Assembly: GCA_001724275.1 (NCBI GenBank)
Contig: MEDZ01000008.1
Coordinates: 1-64,000, forward strand
DNA from: Gemmatimonadetes bacterium SCN 70-22
GTDB lineage: Bacteria > Gemmatimonadota > Gemmatimonadetes > Gemmatimonadales > Gemmatimonadaceae
Reading direction: 5' to 3'
Length of the DNA stretch: 64,000 bases
The notes under the pieces are model-generated. The model saw only the letters and a list, made by a program, of their open reading frames with translations, was not told the origin of the DNA and did no database searches. The stretch's first letter is position 1. The number at the start of each line of letters is the position of its first letter. Below are positions 1 to 8,814 of this stretch, piece after piece. A program made the position numbers and the translations under genes.

Positions 1-40
1 CTCGTCTTCCCCTCCCCTGGTCCTCTCGTCTTCTTGTTCT

Positions 41-976
41 TCAAAGTCCTCCCTCCAGCCGCCCACGGGCGGCGCTGAGTTGTGCCTCGTACGCGGCAAT
101 CACCGTCCGTGCCGCTTCTTCGGGATCGTCGGTCACCAGCATGAGGTCGACGTCACCCGGGGAGATCTTCCGTTCCCCGAGCACCCGCGACTGGATCCAG
201 CGAATGAGCCCGGCCCAGTAGTGCCGGCCGAAGAGGACGACGGGAAACTGGTAGATCTTCCCCGTCTGGATGAGCGTGAGCGCCTCGAACAGTTCGTCCA
301 GCGTACCGAAGCCGCCCGGAAAGATCACGAAGGCGTTCGAGTACTTGATGAACATCGTCTTCCGCACGAAGAAATAGCGGAAGTTGATGAGCGTGTCGAC
401 ATACGGATTGGCCCCCTGCTCGAACGGGAGCTCGATGTTGCACCCGATGGAGCGCCCTCCGGCGAGCTTGGCCCCCTTGTTCGACGCCTCCATGATGCCG
501 GGGCCGGCGCCGGTGAGAATGGCGAATCCGGCCTCGGCGAGGAGGCGCGCCGTCTCCTGCGCCGCCACGTACTGCGGGTCATCGGGTCCGGTGCGGGCCG
601 AGCCGAAGATCGTGACCCCCTTCTCCACGCTGGCCAGGGTGTCGAACCCCTCGATGAACTCTCCCTGGATGCGCATGACGCGCCAGGGATCGGTCCGCGT
701 GAAGTCATCGCGCGAGAAGCGCTTCTGCAGGAGCTTGGCGTCTTCCGTGAGCGGGAGCGGATCGCGGATGGAGGCGTCGATCACGCGGTGCGCACCGCTG
801 GTACGGGCGCTGGACGACTCCGACGGCGGCATGCGCCCCGCGGCACGGTGGCCCGACTCGGTGCGTTCACGCAGCCCCTCGAGCGCCTCCTTGCCGGCAT
901 CCAGGAGGCGGCCGGGGGTCATCGGCCGCCCCGACGCCGACCGACTCTCGCGCTGGGGTTGCTTACGCTTGGCCAT
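41..976 (-). CDS. LOG-family Rossmann protein (putative nucleotide 5'-monophosphate phosphoribohydrolase)
   Basis: The 311-residue protein carries the LOG signature PGGFGTLDELFE in its C-terminal half and an upstream Rossmann-type glycine stretch (ILTGAGPGIMEASNKGA). Family members cleave ribose from nucleoside 5'-monophosphates, as in cytokinin activation; in bacteria the physiological role is often unclear. I place the start at 976 (MAKRKQPQ). The frame stays open to 1081, but the upstream residues look like non-coding translation. The first 80 residues are polar and Arg/Ser-rich, longer than in minimal LOG proteins. It is divergent from the phosphatase gene to the right. A CTCGTCTTC stretch (1-9) lies just past the stop, like the octamer repeats after other minus-strand genes here. 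Family assignment is firm; substrate is unknown. Confidence 0.85.
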   Translation of the reverse strand: MAKRKQPQRESRSASGRPMTPGRLLDAGKEALEGLRERTESGHRAAGRMPPSESSSARTSGAHRVIDASIRDPLPLTEDAKLLQKRFSRDDFTRTDPWRVMRIQGEFIEGFDTLASVEKGVTIFGSARTGPDDPQYVAAQETARLLAEAGFAILTGAGPGIMEASNKGAKLAGGRSIGCNIELPFEQGANPYVDTLINFRYFFVRKTMFIKYSNAFVIFPGGFGTLDELFEALTLIQTGKIYQFPVVLFGRHYWAGLIRWIQSRVLGERKISPGDVDLMLVTDDPEEAARTVIAAYEAQLSAARGRLEGGL

Positions 977-1099
977 CGAGTGGTTAAGATCGTGGAGTGT
1001 GAGCGCGCAACACGCGCATGAGCTTAGCGTAACACGCATGGGGGCGGAACGGCTGCGGCATGTCGCCCCCCACTGCGCCACCTCGCGAACCCCTCACCG

Positions 1100-2539
1100 T
1101 TGCCCGTCATCATCCTCCTGGCTGATGGTGCCCGTCCCGACACGCTGCGCGCAGCGATGGCCGGGGGGGCCCTGCCTCACCTGTCGCAACTGGGGGAGGA
1201 GGGGGGAGTGCATACCGTGACCACCGCGTGGCCGTCGGTGACCGGCGTGGCGTACACGCCCTTCCTCATGGGGCGATTTCCGGGGAGCGTGGGGCTCCCC
1301 GGGCTTCGCTGGTTCGATCGTTCCCGCTCGATCGGTCCATGGCTGGCGCATTCGCGCAGTTACGTGGGTTGGGGGATGCGCCTCGTCGACCGCGACCTGG
1401 CGGACGATGCGCCGACGGTGTTCGAGCTGGCCGACTCGTCGCTGGGGGCGCTGGCGGTGATCGAGCGAGGACTCCCGCACGGGTGTCGCCTGGGGCGGGG
1501 GGCGCGCTTCGTCGCCCGGGCGGCTGCGACGCACTTCCGGGGTGACGTGCGCGGGTGGCTCGCCATCGATCGCGAGATCGGGGACGAGGTGGTGCGTCGC
1601 GTCCGGCGCGAGGCCCCCGCCTTCGTCTTCGCCGCCTTCACCGGGATCGACAAGACGTCGCACGCCGCCGGACACGACGGCTCGCTCGTGCGCGAGGCGA
1701 TGCGGACGCTGGACGACGTCGTCGCAGAGATCCGGCACGACGCCGAGCGCAGCGGACGGTGGGAACGGACGCAGCTGTGGGTCGTGAGCGACCACGGGCA
1801 CTCCCCGGTGGAGCGGCACGATGACCTCGCCGTGCTGATGGGCGAGACGTGGGGGTTCCGCACCCTCGCCCACCCGTGGACGGTGGGCGCGGGGCACGAG
1901 GTGGCGGTGATGGTGAGCGGGAATGCGATGGCGCACCTCTATCTCGAGCTGGAGCATCGCCAGCGTCCCTTCTGGCCGGCGCTGGCGGCACGCTGGGAGG
2001 GGGTGGTGCACTCGCTGCTCGAGCGATCGTCGGTGGACCTCGTGATCCTGCCGCAGGCGCCAGGCGAAGCGGAGGTGCGCGCGAGGGGGCGCGGGTCGGC
2101 GCAGGTCGCGTGGGACGAGGGGAGCTATTCCTACCGTCCGATCGATGGCGATCCGTTAGGCATCGGCGAGGTGGAGGGGGCGGGGGGGCGCGAGGCGTAC
2201 GAGGTGACCATCGACACCGACTACCCGGACGCGCTGGTGCAGATCGCGCACCTGGCATCGTCGCCGCGTTCGGGCGACGTCCTGCTCTCGGCGGCGCGCG
2301 GCTGGGACTTTCGCGAGCGCTACGAGCCGATTCCCCACCGCTCGGCGCACGGCGCCCTGCACCGTGACCACATGCTCGCCCCGCTGGTGGTCAATCACCC
2401 CGTCGCGCAGCCGCCGCGGCGCACGGTCGACGTCATGCCGAGCGCGCTGGCGGCGCTGGGGGTTCGCATTCCCGACGGACTGGACGGCGAGAGCTTCGTG
2501 GCCGACGCCGCCGCCCTTGCGCTCAGCACCGCGGGGTGA
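1100..2539 (+). CDS. alkaline-phosphatase-superfamily phosphodiesterase/pyrophosphatase
   Basis: A 479-residue protein with the layout of type I phosphodiesterase/nucleotide pyrophosphatases. An N-terminal metal site sits in ILLADGARPDTL. A Thr/Ser nucleophile region WPSVTGVAYTPFLMG follows at about residues 45-60. Metal-ligand motifs GIDKTSHAAGHD and VVSDHGHSP follow in the middle. The C-terminus contains a further HGALHRDHM histidine cluster. It probably hydrolyses a phosphoester or phosphodiester; the substrate cannot be read. No signal peptide is visible, so a cytosolic location is likely. The first possible start is a TTG at 1100 with no convincing ribosome-binding site; since the metal motif begins by residue 7, the true start cannot be much later. 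Confidence 0.8.
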   Translation: MPVIILLADGARPDTLRAAMAGGALPHLSQLGEEGGVHTVTTAWPSVTGVAYTPFLMGRFPGSVGLPGLRWFDRSRSIGPWLAHSRSYVGWGMRLVDRDLADDAPTVFELADSSLGALAVIERGLPHGCRLGRGARFVARAAATHFRGDVRGWLAIDREIGDEVVRRVRREAPAFVFAAFTGIDKTSHAAGHDGSLVREAMRTLDDVVAEIRHDAERSGRWERTQLWVVSDHGHSPVERHDDLAVLMGETWGFRTLAHPWTVGAGHEVAVMVSGNAMAHLYLELEHRQRPFWPALAARWEGVVHSLLERSSVDLVILPQAPGEAEVRARGRGSAQVAWDEGSYSYRPIDGDPLGIGEVEGAGGREAYEVTIDTDYPDALVQIAHLASSPRSGDVLLSAARGWDFRERYEPIPHRSAHGALHRDHMLAPLVVNHPVAQPPRRTVDVMPSALAALGVRIPDGLDGESFVADAAALALSTAG

Positions 2540-2603
2540 GAGCGTTGCGCCGACGGGGGAACTCGGGTGACTCCGTCGTGACCATGCCACCAACGAGGAA
2601 GCC

Positions 2604-3029
2604 ATGAGGTCTCGCCGATTCGGCGCGTTTGGCACGATGCTGCTGCTCGTCCCGATCGTCGCGGCGTGCGGTGGAGGTGGGAGCGGAGGCGCCACGCCGC
2701 AGACCGCGGCAGCGCCGGCACGCGGCAATTCGAACCTCATCGTGGAGGCGGAGATCGCGGCGGCGGGAGTGACCAATGCGCTCGAGGCCGTGCAGCGCCT
2801 ACGCCCGGCCATGTTGCGGGGTCGCGCCTCGCAGGGGTTCTCCGACACGCAATCCAACAGCGGGATCGTCGTCTACGTGGACGGCATCCAGACCGGTGGC
2901 GTGTCGACCCTCGCCAACGTCACGGCGCTCAACGTGAAGGAGATCCGCTTCATCAACGCCGCTGACGCGACGACGCGCTTCGGCACGGGGCATCCGATGG
3001 GGGCGATACTCGTGGTGACCAGGCGGTAG
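2604..3029 (+). CDS. small lipoprotein with TonB-receptor plug-like domain
   Basis: A 141-residue protein with a lipoprotein signal: basic start, hydrophobic stretch, then VPIVAACGG with the lipobox cysteine at residue 22. The second half reads like the end of a TonB-dependent receptor plug domain (VVYVDGIQTGG, then IRFINAADATTRFGTGHP and ILVVTRR). No beta-barrel follows, so it is not a transporter. Such free plug-like lipoproteins occur in Gemmatimonadota and Bacteroidota; the function is unknown. It lies 64 bases after the phosphatase gene on the same strand. A 13-bp tandem repeat follows its stop codon. Confidence 0.7.
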   Translation: MRSRRFGAFGTMLLLVPIVAACGGGGSGGATPQTAAAPARGNSNLIVEAEIAAAGVTNALEAVQRLRPAMLRGRASQGFSDTQSNSGIVVYVDGIQTGGVSTLANVTALNVKEIRFINAADATTRFGTGHPMGAILVVTRR

Positions 3030-3046
3030 CGCCGGGCGCGGCGCGA

Positions 3047-3096
3047 GGGCGCGACGCACGGGCGCGACGCACGGGCGCGACGCACGGGCGCGACGC
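3047..3096. repeat. 13-bp tandem repeat
   Basis: Three perfect copies of GGGCGCGACGCAC plus a partial fourth, directly after the plug-like lipoprotein gene. Non-coding as far as can be seen; no function is apparent. Confidence 0.8.
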
Positions 3097-3152
3097 GAAG
3101 GAGGGCGAAGACGGAAGCGGAGCACCGCGGCATGTCCCGGTCGCTCCGCTTC

Positions 3153-3200
3153 TCGTCTTCTCGTCTTCTCGTCTTCTCGTCTTCTCGTCTTCTCGTCTTC
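3153..3200. repeat. 8-bp tandem repeat (TCGTCTTC)x6
   Basis: Six perfect head-to-tail copies of TCGTCTTC, ending five bases before the stop codon of the minus-strand gene at 3205-5214. In that gene's sense direction the mRNA would read (GAAGACGA)n just past the stop. The same unit recurs at 13993-14032 and 26538-26553 in the same position relative to minus-strand genes. Confidence 0.9.
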
Positions 3201-3204
3201 TGTC

Positions 3205-5214
3205 CTACGGCACCACGAGTGGCTTGGGCTCGATCTTCACGATCCACAGCCCGTTGTACATGTCGTTGACGTACGCGAGGCCGTCCTTCACGACGACGCC
3301 CCACGTCATGGCGGCGTTCTGCACCCTGCCGTCCATGTCGGCGGTGTTGAGGTGGCCGATCTCGCGCCCCTGGGCGCGCAGGTCGCCGCGAAGTTCCCCC
3401 GAGATGTCGAAGGCGCGAAAGCCGCCGTTGTACGCCCCCATGTACAGCGTGTCGCCCGCCACCCAGACGTTGTGCACCCCGCCGAACTCCGGCTCGTAGT
3501 AGGCCACCGACCGGGGCTTGGCGATGTCGGAGACGTCGATGACCTGAAGGCGCCCGTAGGCGCGCCCGGCGGCGGCGTCCTTTGCCCCCTTCACCCCGGC
3601 AGCAGGGAAGACCTCGTCGGCGATGAAGACGTAGTTCTTGTGGCGCCACGCGGTGTGCGTGCCGCGGATGAAGCCGGACCCGCCCACCGCCTCGACGTCC
3701 CGGTACAGGAAGTTGAGGTCGTACTTGTACTGTGACACCAACTGCGGATTGCCGGGACTCCCGCCCTTGACGCCATTGCCCACGTCCAGCACCACGAGGC
3801 CGTCGTTCCAGTAGCTGGCGTAGACGAGACCGTCCTGCACGTCGATGTCGTGCAGCGTGCGCCCGGCGTCGCCGTGCAGGCGCGGGGTGCGCCACTGCGC
3901 CACTTCCTTCGGCTTGTAGGGATCGTTGATGTCGATGACATGCATCGCCCCGGTGCCGTCGTTGGTGAGGTAGATGTGCGTCCCGTACTTCTCCTGCCGG
4001 AAGATGAAGGCCGAGTGCACGCCGGCGGTGACGCCGTCGGTGAACTCGGAGATGACCTTGGGATGCGCGGGGTCCTCGAGGGAGCAGATGACGATCCCGT
4101 TCTTGCGGTCGCTGGCTCCCTCGCGGGTGAAGACGAGGAACTTGCCGTCGGGGGTGGTCATCACGTCGTTCACGCGGCGCGTGTTGGAGACGACGGAGTC
4201 GGTCACGACCGGCTTGGCGGGGTTGGAGATGTCGATGGCGTACATGACGTCGCCCCCGCTCCCCGACCCCAGGTAGGCGTGCTTGCCATCGGGGTGGATC
4301 CAGACCTCCTCGGTGGTGAAACGGGTGCGCGGGAGGCGCCCGACGACGGTGAGCGGACGGCGCACCTCGCGTGCGGTGACGCGCACGACCGCCTGCGCCG
4401 AGCGGGAGCCCTGGGAGGCGGTGACCACGTACTCGCCGGGCACATAGCCGGTGAAGGTCCCGTCCTGCTCGATGAGCCCTTCGCCCGGGGCGAACGACCA
4501 CGACGTCGTGAGCCCGGCGACCACCTTGCCACCGGCATCGCGTGCCGTGACGCGGAAGCGCTGCACGTCGCCCTCTCGCGCATCGACGTGTCCCGGGGTG
4601 AGCTCGAGCGACGCGACCTCCACGCCGACGACCTCGACGGGGACGGTGACCCTGGCGCTCCCCGATGTCCCGGTGAGCGTGGCCCGGCCGGCCCGAACGC
4701 CCGCGACCATTCCGTCCTGGTCGACCCGTGCCACGTTAGGCGCGGTCGAGACCCAGGTGATGCGATCGGCGGCCCGAAGGTCCTTCGTTTGCGAGTAGAC
4801 GTGCCCGCCGAGGCGCAGCCGCTGGCCAAGGGCGAGCTTCACGCTGGCGTGCGAAGGCGTGATGGATGCCGCAGGGCCGGGGACCATGCGCACCTCGAAG
4901 CGCTCCACCCTGGGACGGACCCCGGGAACGAGCGCGACGGCCACGACCGGAAGCGTCCCCGTGGCTCCCGATTCGACGAGGCCGAGCGAATCGACCGTCC
5001 CCTCGAATCGCCCTCCCTGGGCCTGGAAGCGGATGCGCACCCCCTCCAGCACCTTGCCCGACGCATCGAATGCCTGGGCGGAGAGGCGGAGCGTGTCCCC
5101 CGCGACCACGGTGGGATTGGCAGGCGAGACCACGATCCGGGCGACCTCCGGCGCCTGGGCGCCGGCAGTGGACGCCGTGAAGAGGAGGACAGCGAGCGAG
5201 GGGGAGAGCCGCAT
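3205..5214 (-). CDS. secreted Ig-like and LVIVD-type beta-propeller protein
   Basis: A 669-residue exported protein. The start at 5214 gives a clear signal peptide (MRLSPSLAVLLFTASTAGAQ); the frame is open further upstream but that part looks non-coding. Residues of about 25-330 contain several bacterial Ig-like (BIG2-type) modules, seen in phrases such as IVVSPANPTVVAGDTLRL and WVSTAPNVARVDQDG. The rest is a run of LVIVD-type propeller blades (YAIDISNPAKP, HVIDINDPYKPKE, LQVIDVSDIAKP). Proteins of this kind are periplasmic or surface-exposed and probably bind polymers or other proteins. No catalytic residues are evident. The gene is divergent from the exported protein at 5425. Confidence 0.75.
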   Translation of the reverse strand: MRLSPSLAVLLFTASTAGAQAPEVARIVVSPANPTVVAGDTLRLSAQAFDASGKVLEGVRIRFQAQGGRFEGTVDSLGLVESGATGTLPVVAVALVPGVRPRVERFEVRMVPGPAASITPSHASVKLALGQRLRLGGHVYSQTKDLRAADRITWVSTAPNVARVDQDGMVAGVRAGRATLTGTSGSARVTVPVEVVGVEVASLELTPGHVDAREGDVQRFRVTARDAGGKVVAGLTTSWSFAPGEGLIEQDGTFTGYVPGEYVVTASQGSRSAQAVVRVTAREVRRPLTVVGRLPRTRFTTEEVWIHPDGKHAYLGSGSGGDVMYAIDISNPAKPVVTDSVVSNTRRVNDVMTTPDGKFLVFTREGASDRKNGIVICSLEDPAHPKVISEFTDGVTAGVHSAFIFRQEKYGTHIYLTNDGTGAMHVIDINDPYKPKEVAQWRTPRLHGDAGRTLHDIDVQDGLVYASYWNDGLVVLDVGNGVKGGSPGNPQLVSQYKYDLNFLYRDVEAVGGSGFIRGTHTAWRHKNYVFIADEVFPAAGVKGAKDAAAGRAYGRLQVIDVSDIAKPRSVAYYEPEFGGVHNVWVAGDTLYMGAYNGGFRAFDISGELRGDLRAQGREIGHLNTADMDGRVQNAAMTWGVVVKDGLAYVNDMYNGLWIVKIEPKPLVVP

Positions 5215-5424
5215 GAAGTCGACGGTTGGCGAGGGGAGTCGGATCCGCGTGGACGATGTGGGAGGGGACGATGGGCAGCGGACCCGGGAGTCGGGAGAGG
5301 GGTGGGTGAATTGCACGCCTCGGCACATGTTCCTTCGGGCGAGCGCGCATCGGCGCACGCGTCGCCGGACCCTTTTCCCCTCGTCGGACGTACACGAAGC
5401 AGCGCCACCCGTCATCTCGAGACC

Positions 5425-7182
5425 ATGCGCCACGTCGCCCTCATCGCCGCCACTCTTCCGCTCGCCGCGCTCGCTGTCCACGCGCAGGTGATGGAGGTTC
5501 GCCCCGTCACCCCCGAGGCGGCGGCGCCGCGCCTGGGGGCACTCCGGGACAAGCAAGGTGCATTCGAGGCCTTCCGCCGGAGTCACCTGCCGCGCCTCAG
5601 CCTGCGAGGGGGCGGGGCGACACAGTGCGACGAGCAGGTGGGGCGCTTCTGCTACTGGTACGACGAGCGCGAGCCCCCTCCCCCCAGCGAGCCGGAGACG
5701 ATCGCGCGCGAGCGCGCGAAGTTCGTCGCGATCCTCGATTCCACCTATCGCGAGTTCCCCGACGATCGCTGGACTTCCGGACAGCTCGTCCGGTACCTCA
5801 CCGAGTCGGGGCGAGTGGACGACGCGGTGCGGGCGGCGGCGCGCTGCGAGGCGGGGGGATGGTGGTGCCACGCGCTGCAGGGCTTCGCCCTGCACGAGGC
5901 GGGACGTTACGCCGCGTCAGACAGCGCCTGGAGCCGCGCGCTGTCGCTGATGGATGAGCGGCAGCGTTGCGAATGGCGCGACCTCAAGCTCGTGCTCGAC
6001 GACCGCCTCCTTCGCGACTACCGCGAGCTGGGGTGCGCGCGGCGCGCGGCGTTCGAGGACCGCATCTGGTGGTTGGCGCGCCCGATGATGTCGCTGGCGG
6101 GAAACGACGCACGCACGGAGTTCCTCTCGCGCCGCCTCTACACGGTGTTCGTCGAGGATGCACCGTCGGTGTACGCGATGGGGTTCGACGCCGACGAGCG
6201 CGAGCTCCTCCTGCGCTACGGCTGGCCGCGCGCCTGGTCGTTTCACGAGGTCTACGTATCGGGGCGTGGATCGACCAAGGTCATCACCGGGCACGAGCCC
6301 ACCCCCGCCCCGCCGATGCTCCCGGTGGCGGCGACGGTGCTCAACCCTGCCCTGAGCGATTCGGTGGGATGGCGTGGCAAGGGACTGCCGGGAGTGCGCG
6401 CGCGCTACGCCCCGGCGGTGGCGCGACGGCTCCTCCCGCTCACGCACCAGTCGGCGATCTTCCGTCGCGGCGACTCGGCGCTGGTGGTGATGGCGTACGA
6501 CGTGAGCGGCGACCGCGCGCTGGCGGGAGCGGCGCGCGCTGGGGAGATGACGGCCGCGCTGGTCCTGACCAAGGGTGAGGAGCGCGATGCGACGATCGTC
6601 AGGCTCCCCGCTCCGGGGGTGCGCGGCACGATCTCGGCCAGCACCACGTGGGGACCGATGCTGATGAGCGCGGAGGCTGGGGCGCGACGGCAGCAGGTGC
6701 TGGCCCGCGCCCGCTACGGGATGCGCGCCACCGACACTCCGGGATCGCGCGTGAGCATCTCCGACCTCCTCCTGTTCGAGCCGTACGACGGCATGCCGCG
6801 CGCCCTCGAGGAGGTCCTCCCGCACGCCAGCGCCTCGCAGGTCGTGACGGAGGGGGCGAAGGTGGGGATCTACTGGGAGACGTACAACACCGACCCCAGT
6901 GGCGAGGGAATCCAGGTCTCCATCACGGTAGCGCCCGAGGACCAGGGCGAAGGCGGATGGATGCGGCGCGGCCTGACCGCACTTCGCCTGGTGCGCGAGG
7001 CGCAGCCGGTGACCGTGGGGATGAGCGACGTGTCGGCGCGCGGGCGCGGCTACACCCCGCGTGCCGTCGTCGTCGACCTCGCCACCCTCAAGCCGGGGCG
7101 CTACCTCATGCAGCTGGAGATCACGGCGGAGGGGACGATCCCCGTGCGCGGCGAGCGCGCGCTGACGGTGCGCGGGCGGTAG
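5425..7182 (+). CDS. secreted protein of unknown function
   Basis: A 585-residue protein beginning with a signal peptide (MRHVALIAATLPLAALAVHA). I do not recognise a named domain. The N-terminal third contains helical, possibly TPR-like repeats (GRVDDAVRAAARCEAGG, HEAGRYAASDSAWSRAL) with several cysteines. The C-terminal part is rich in beta-strand sequence (VGIYWETYNTDPSGEG, RYLMQLEITAEG) and looks like an Ig-like or carrier domain. The start at 5425 is the ATG giving the signal peptide; the frame runs open far upstream through the antisense of the neighbouring gene and is not coding there. The intergenic gap to its divergent neighbour is about 210 bases. Confidence 0.65.
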   Translation: MRHVALIAATLPLAALAVHAQVMEVRPVTPEAAAPRLGALRDKQGAFEAFRRSHLPRLSLRGGGATQCDEQVGRFCYWYDEREPPPPSEPETIARERAKFVAILDSTYREFPDDRWTSGQLVRYLTESGRVDDAVRAAARCEAGGWWCHALQGFALHEAGRYAASDSAWSRALSLMDERQRCEWRDLKLVLDDRLLRDYRELGCARRAAFEDRIWWLARPMMSLAGNDARTEFLSRRLYTVFVEDAPSVYAMGFDADERELLLRYGWPRAWSFHEVYVSGRGSTKVITGHEPTPAPPMLPVAATVLNPALSDSVGWRGKGLPGVRARYAPAVARRLLPLTHQSAIFRRGDSALVVMAYDVSGDRALAGAARAGEMTAALVLTKGEERDATIVRLPAPGVRGTISASTTWGPMLMSAEAGARRQQVLARARYGMRATDTPGSRVSISDLLLFEPYDGMPRALEEVLPHASASQVVTEGAKVGIYWETYNTDPSGEGIQVSITVAPEDQGEGGWMRRGLTALRLVREAQPVTVGMSDVSARGRGYTPRAVVVDLATLKPGRYLMQLEITAEGTIPVRGERALTVRGR

Positions 7183-7357
7183 GCGGCGCGAGCGCGCTCC
7201 AGCCACCGCGCGGCGACGACTGCCGCTCGCGCAAGCGCAACGTCGACCTCGAACCGGCGCGGCGCGGGATGGCGGGGTGACGTCGTCCGGCGCGCGGCCG
7301 CCGGCCGCAGCTGGCGACTGCGCTTCGCTGACGCGCATGGACGTGTGAGGAATCGTC

Positions 7358-7813
7358 TCACGGCGCCTGATCCGACGGGCGTGCCCGCCAGTCTCCCGTC
7401 ACGTCGAGCGACCAGCCGTGATCCGGATCGATGCCGGGCGGAGCGTCGGGGCGATACAGGATGACGCGTGCCCGTTCGAGCGTGATGAGCCCCCCGCCGA
7501 TCATGCGGTCGAGCTCGGGGAGGACGCCTTCGATGTTCGCCTCCGTCTCGATGCACTCGATCACGATCGGGAGGTCACTGGAGAGGCGGAAGAGGCGGGG
7601 CTCGTGGACCGTCGCGTGCGCACCAAAGCCCAGGATGCCGCGAAAGACCGTCGCGCCCGCGAACTGTCGCTCGCGCAGGAGCGCGACGATGGCATGGTAG
7701 AGCGGTTTCCCCTCCCATCGGTCGGCCTCACCGACGTGAATGCGCATGAGGACGCGCTCGCCCTTGAAGCCGCGGGGCTGTGCGTGAGTGCCGGCGTCGT
7801 GTGCGGATGACAT
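7358..7813 (-). CDS. DUF190 protein, fluoride-channel associated (copy 2)
   Basis: A 151-residue DUF190 protein: GERVLMRIHVGEADRWEGKP at the N-terminus, then ATVFRGILGFGAHATVHE and the central LPIVIECIETEANIEGVLPEL. DUF190 proteins are small, PII-like in fold, and are very often encoded next to fluC/crcB. It is the last gene of an operon with another DUF190 gene (11-base gap) and the fluoride channel. The C-terminal 30 residues (HGWSLDVTGDWRARPSD) extend beyond the core. Its biochemical role is not known; regulation or assembly of the channel is a guess from context. Confidence 0.8.
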   Translation of the reverse strand: MSSAHDAGTHAQPRGFKGERVLMRIHVGEADRWEGKPLYHAIVALLRERQFAGATVFRGILGFGAHATVHEPRLFRLSSDLPIVIECIETEANIEGVLPELDRMIGGGLITLERARVILYRPDAPPGIDPDHGWSLDVTGDWRARPSDQAP

Positions 7814-7824
7814 GTGGCCACTCG

Positions 7825-8247
7825 TCAGGTTGCGGTCGCGGAGCCGGGCGAGGCTTCAGGGGAGCCCTGCCCCTCACGGATGGCGGAGGCGCGATGGAGG
7901 CGCACCGCGGCGCGCTCGAGCGTGATCACCCCGCCCCTGATCATCCGGTCGAGGGTCGGCAGCACCTCGGCGATGCGGGCCTCCGTCTCGACGGTCTCGA
8001 TCACGACTGGGAGCCCCTGCGACGTGATCTCGTTGAGTTCGCTGTGCACGGTCCCTCGCGCGCCGAATCCCATGATGCCGTGCAGCACCGTGGCCCCGGC
8101 AAAGCCCCGGGTGCGCAGCAGGTCGACGATCGCGAGTGAGGTGGCGCGCCCCTCGTAGCGGTCGTCACCGGAAATCGTGATGCGCATCAGCGTCCGCTCG
8201 CCGAGGAGCGGTGGTGGCGTCGACGCCAGTCCAGCCGGCTGACTCAT
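7825..8247 (-). CDS. DUF190 protein, fluoride-channel associated (copy 1)
   Basis: A 140-residue paralogue of its downstream neighbour with the same core order: GERTLMRITISGDDRYEG, ATVLHGIMGFGARGTVHS, LPVVIETVETEARIAEVLP. It lies 60 bases after the fluC stop and 11 bases before the second DUF190 gene. The pair aligns over the full core, so this is a tandem duplication followed by divergence. Function is inferred only from the constant linkage of the family with fluoride channels. Confidence 0.8.
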   Translation of the reverse strand: MSQPAGLASTPPPLLGERTLMRITISGDDRYEGRATSLAIVDLLRTRGFAGATVLHGIMGFGARGTVHSELNEITSQGLPVVIETVETEARIAEVLPTLDRMIRGGVITLERAAVRLHRASAIREGQGSPEASPGSATAT

Positions 8248-8307
8248 GGGTGCCTCCTGCGGGATCGTGGCGTGTCGCGGTACGGGGCCATGCTGCGGCG
8301 CTCCCGC

Positions 8308-8694
8308 CTACGCCTGCCGCCACGCCAGCAGCTGCCGGGCGACGACGAGTCCCGCGAACGCCGCCAGCAGCGAGAGGATCACGCTCAACGCCACGTAGAG
8401 CGATGCGCGGCGCCATTCGCCCCCCTCGAGCAACGCCAGCGTTTCGCTGCTGAACGTGGAGAAGGTGGTGTATCCGCCGCAGAAACCCGTCGTCAAGGCG
8501 ACCCGGAGGGCCGGCGACACCGCCGGCGAGGCGATCATGGTGCGCAGCAGCACGACGAGCAGGAAGGATCCCGTGACGTTGACGACGAGGGTGCCGAGCG
8601 GGAACGTGGCGCCCGCCACGCGCACGAACCAGGCCGACATCGCATAACGCACCGCGCCGCCGAGGGCGCTGCCGAGGGCCACGAACCAGATCAT
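8308..8694 (-). CDS. fluC: FluC/CrcB fluoride channel
   Basis: A 128-residue protein with four hydrophobic helices, the normal size for a FluC subunit. The family signature is clear: GGAVRYAMSAW in helix 1, GTLVVNVTGSF in helix 2 with the conserved asparagine, and GFCGGYTTFSTFSSE in the break of helix 3 that lines the pore. FluC is a dual-topology dimer that lets fluoride leave the cytoplasm. The start at 8694 (MIWFVALGSALGG) is the one that begins at helix 1; the frame is open to 8748. It heads an operon with two DUF190 genes. I looked for a fluoride riboswitch upstream and did not find a convincing one. Confidence 0.93.
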   Translation of the reverse strand: MIWFVALGSALGGAVRYAMSAWFVRVAGATFPLGTLVVNVTGSFLLVVLLRTMIASPAVSPALRVALTTGFCGGYTTFSTFSSETLALLEGGEWRRASLYVALSVILSLLAAFAGLVVARQLLAWRQA

Positions 8695-8814
8695 GGGTGA
8701 AGAGTGCGGGGAGTGACCGTCTGGTGGCGGCCCGGCCGCAGCCGGCATCGGCCGTGCGGTGGACGCGGTTCCGCCGTGCGGGGCGTGGGGAGCGGGGCGC
8801 GGCGGGCCGCCATG

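Noticed and set aside
3850-7182. A 1110-residue protein using the whole open frame
   Set aside because: The part before 5425 is antisense to the propeller gene; the signal peptide at 5425 marks the real start.
8695-8814. Possible fluoride riboswitch upstream of fluC
   Set aside because: I compared the upstream region with the crcB motif and did not see the expected pseudoknot stems; only generic GC-rich text.
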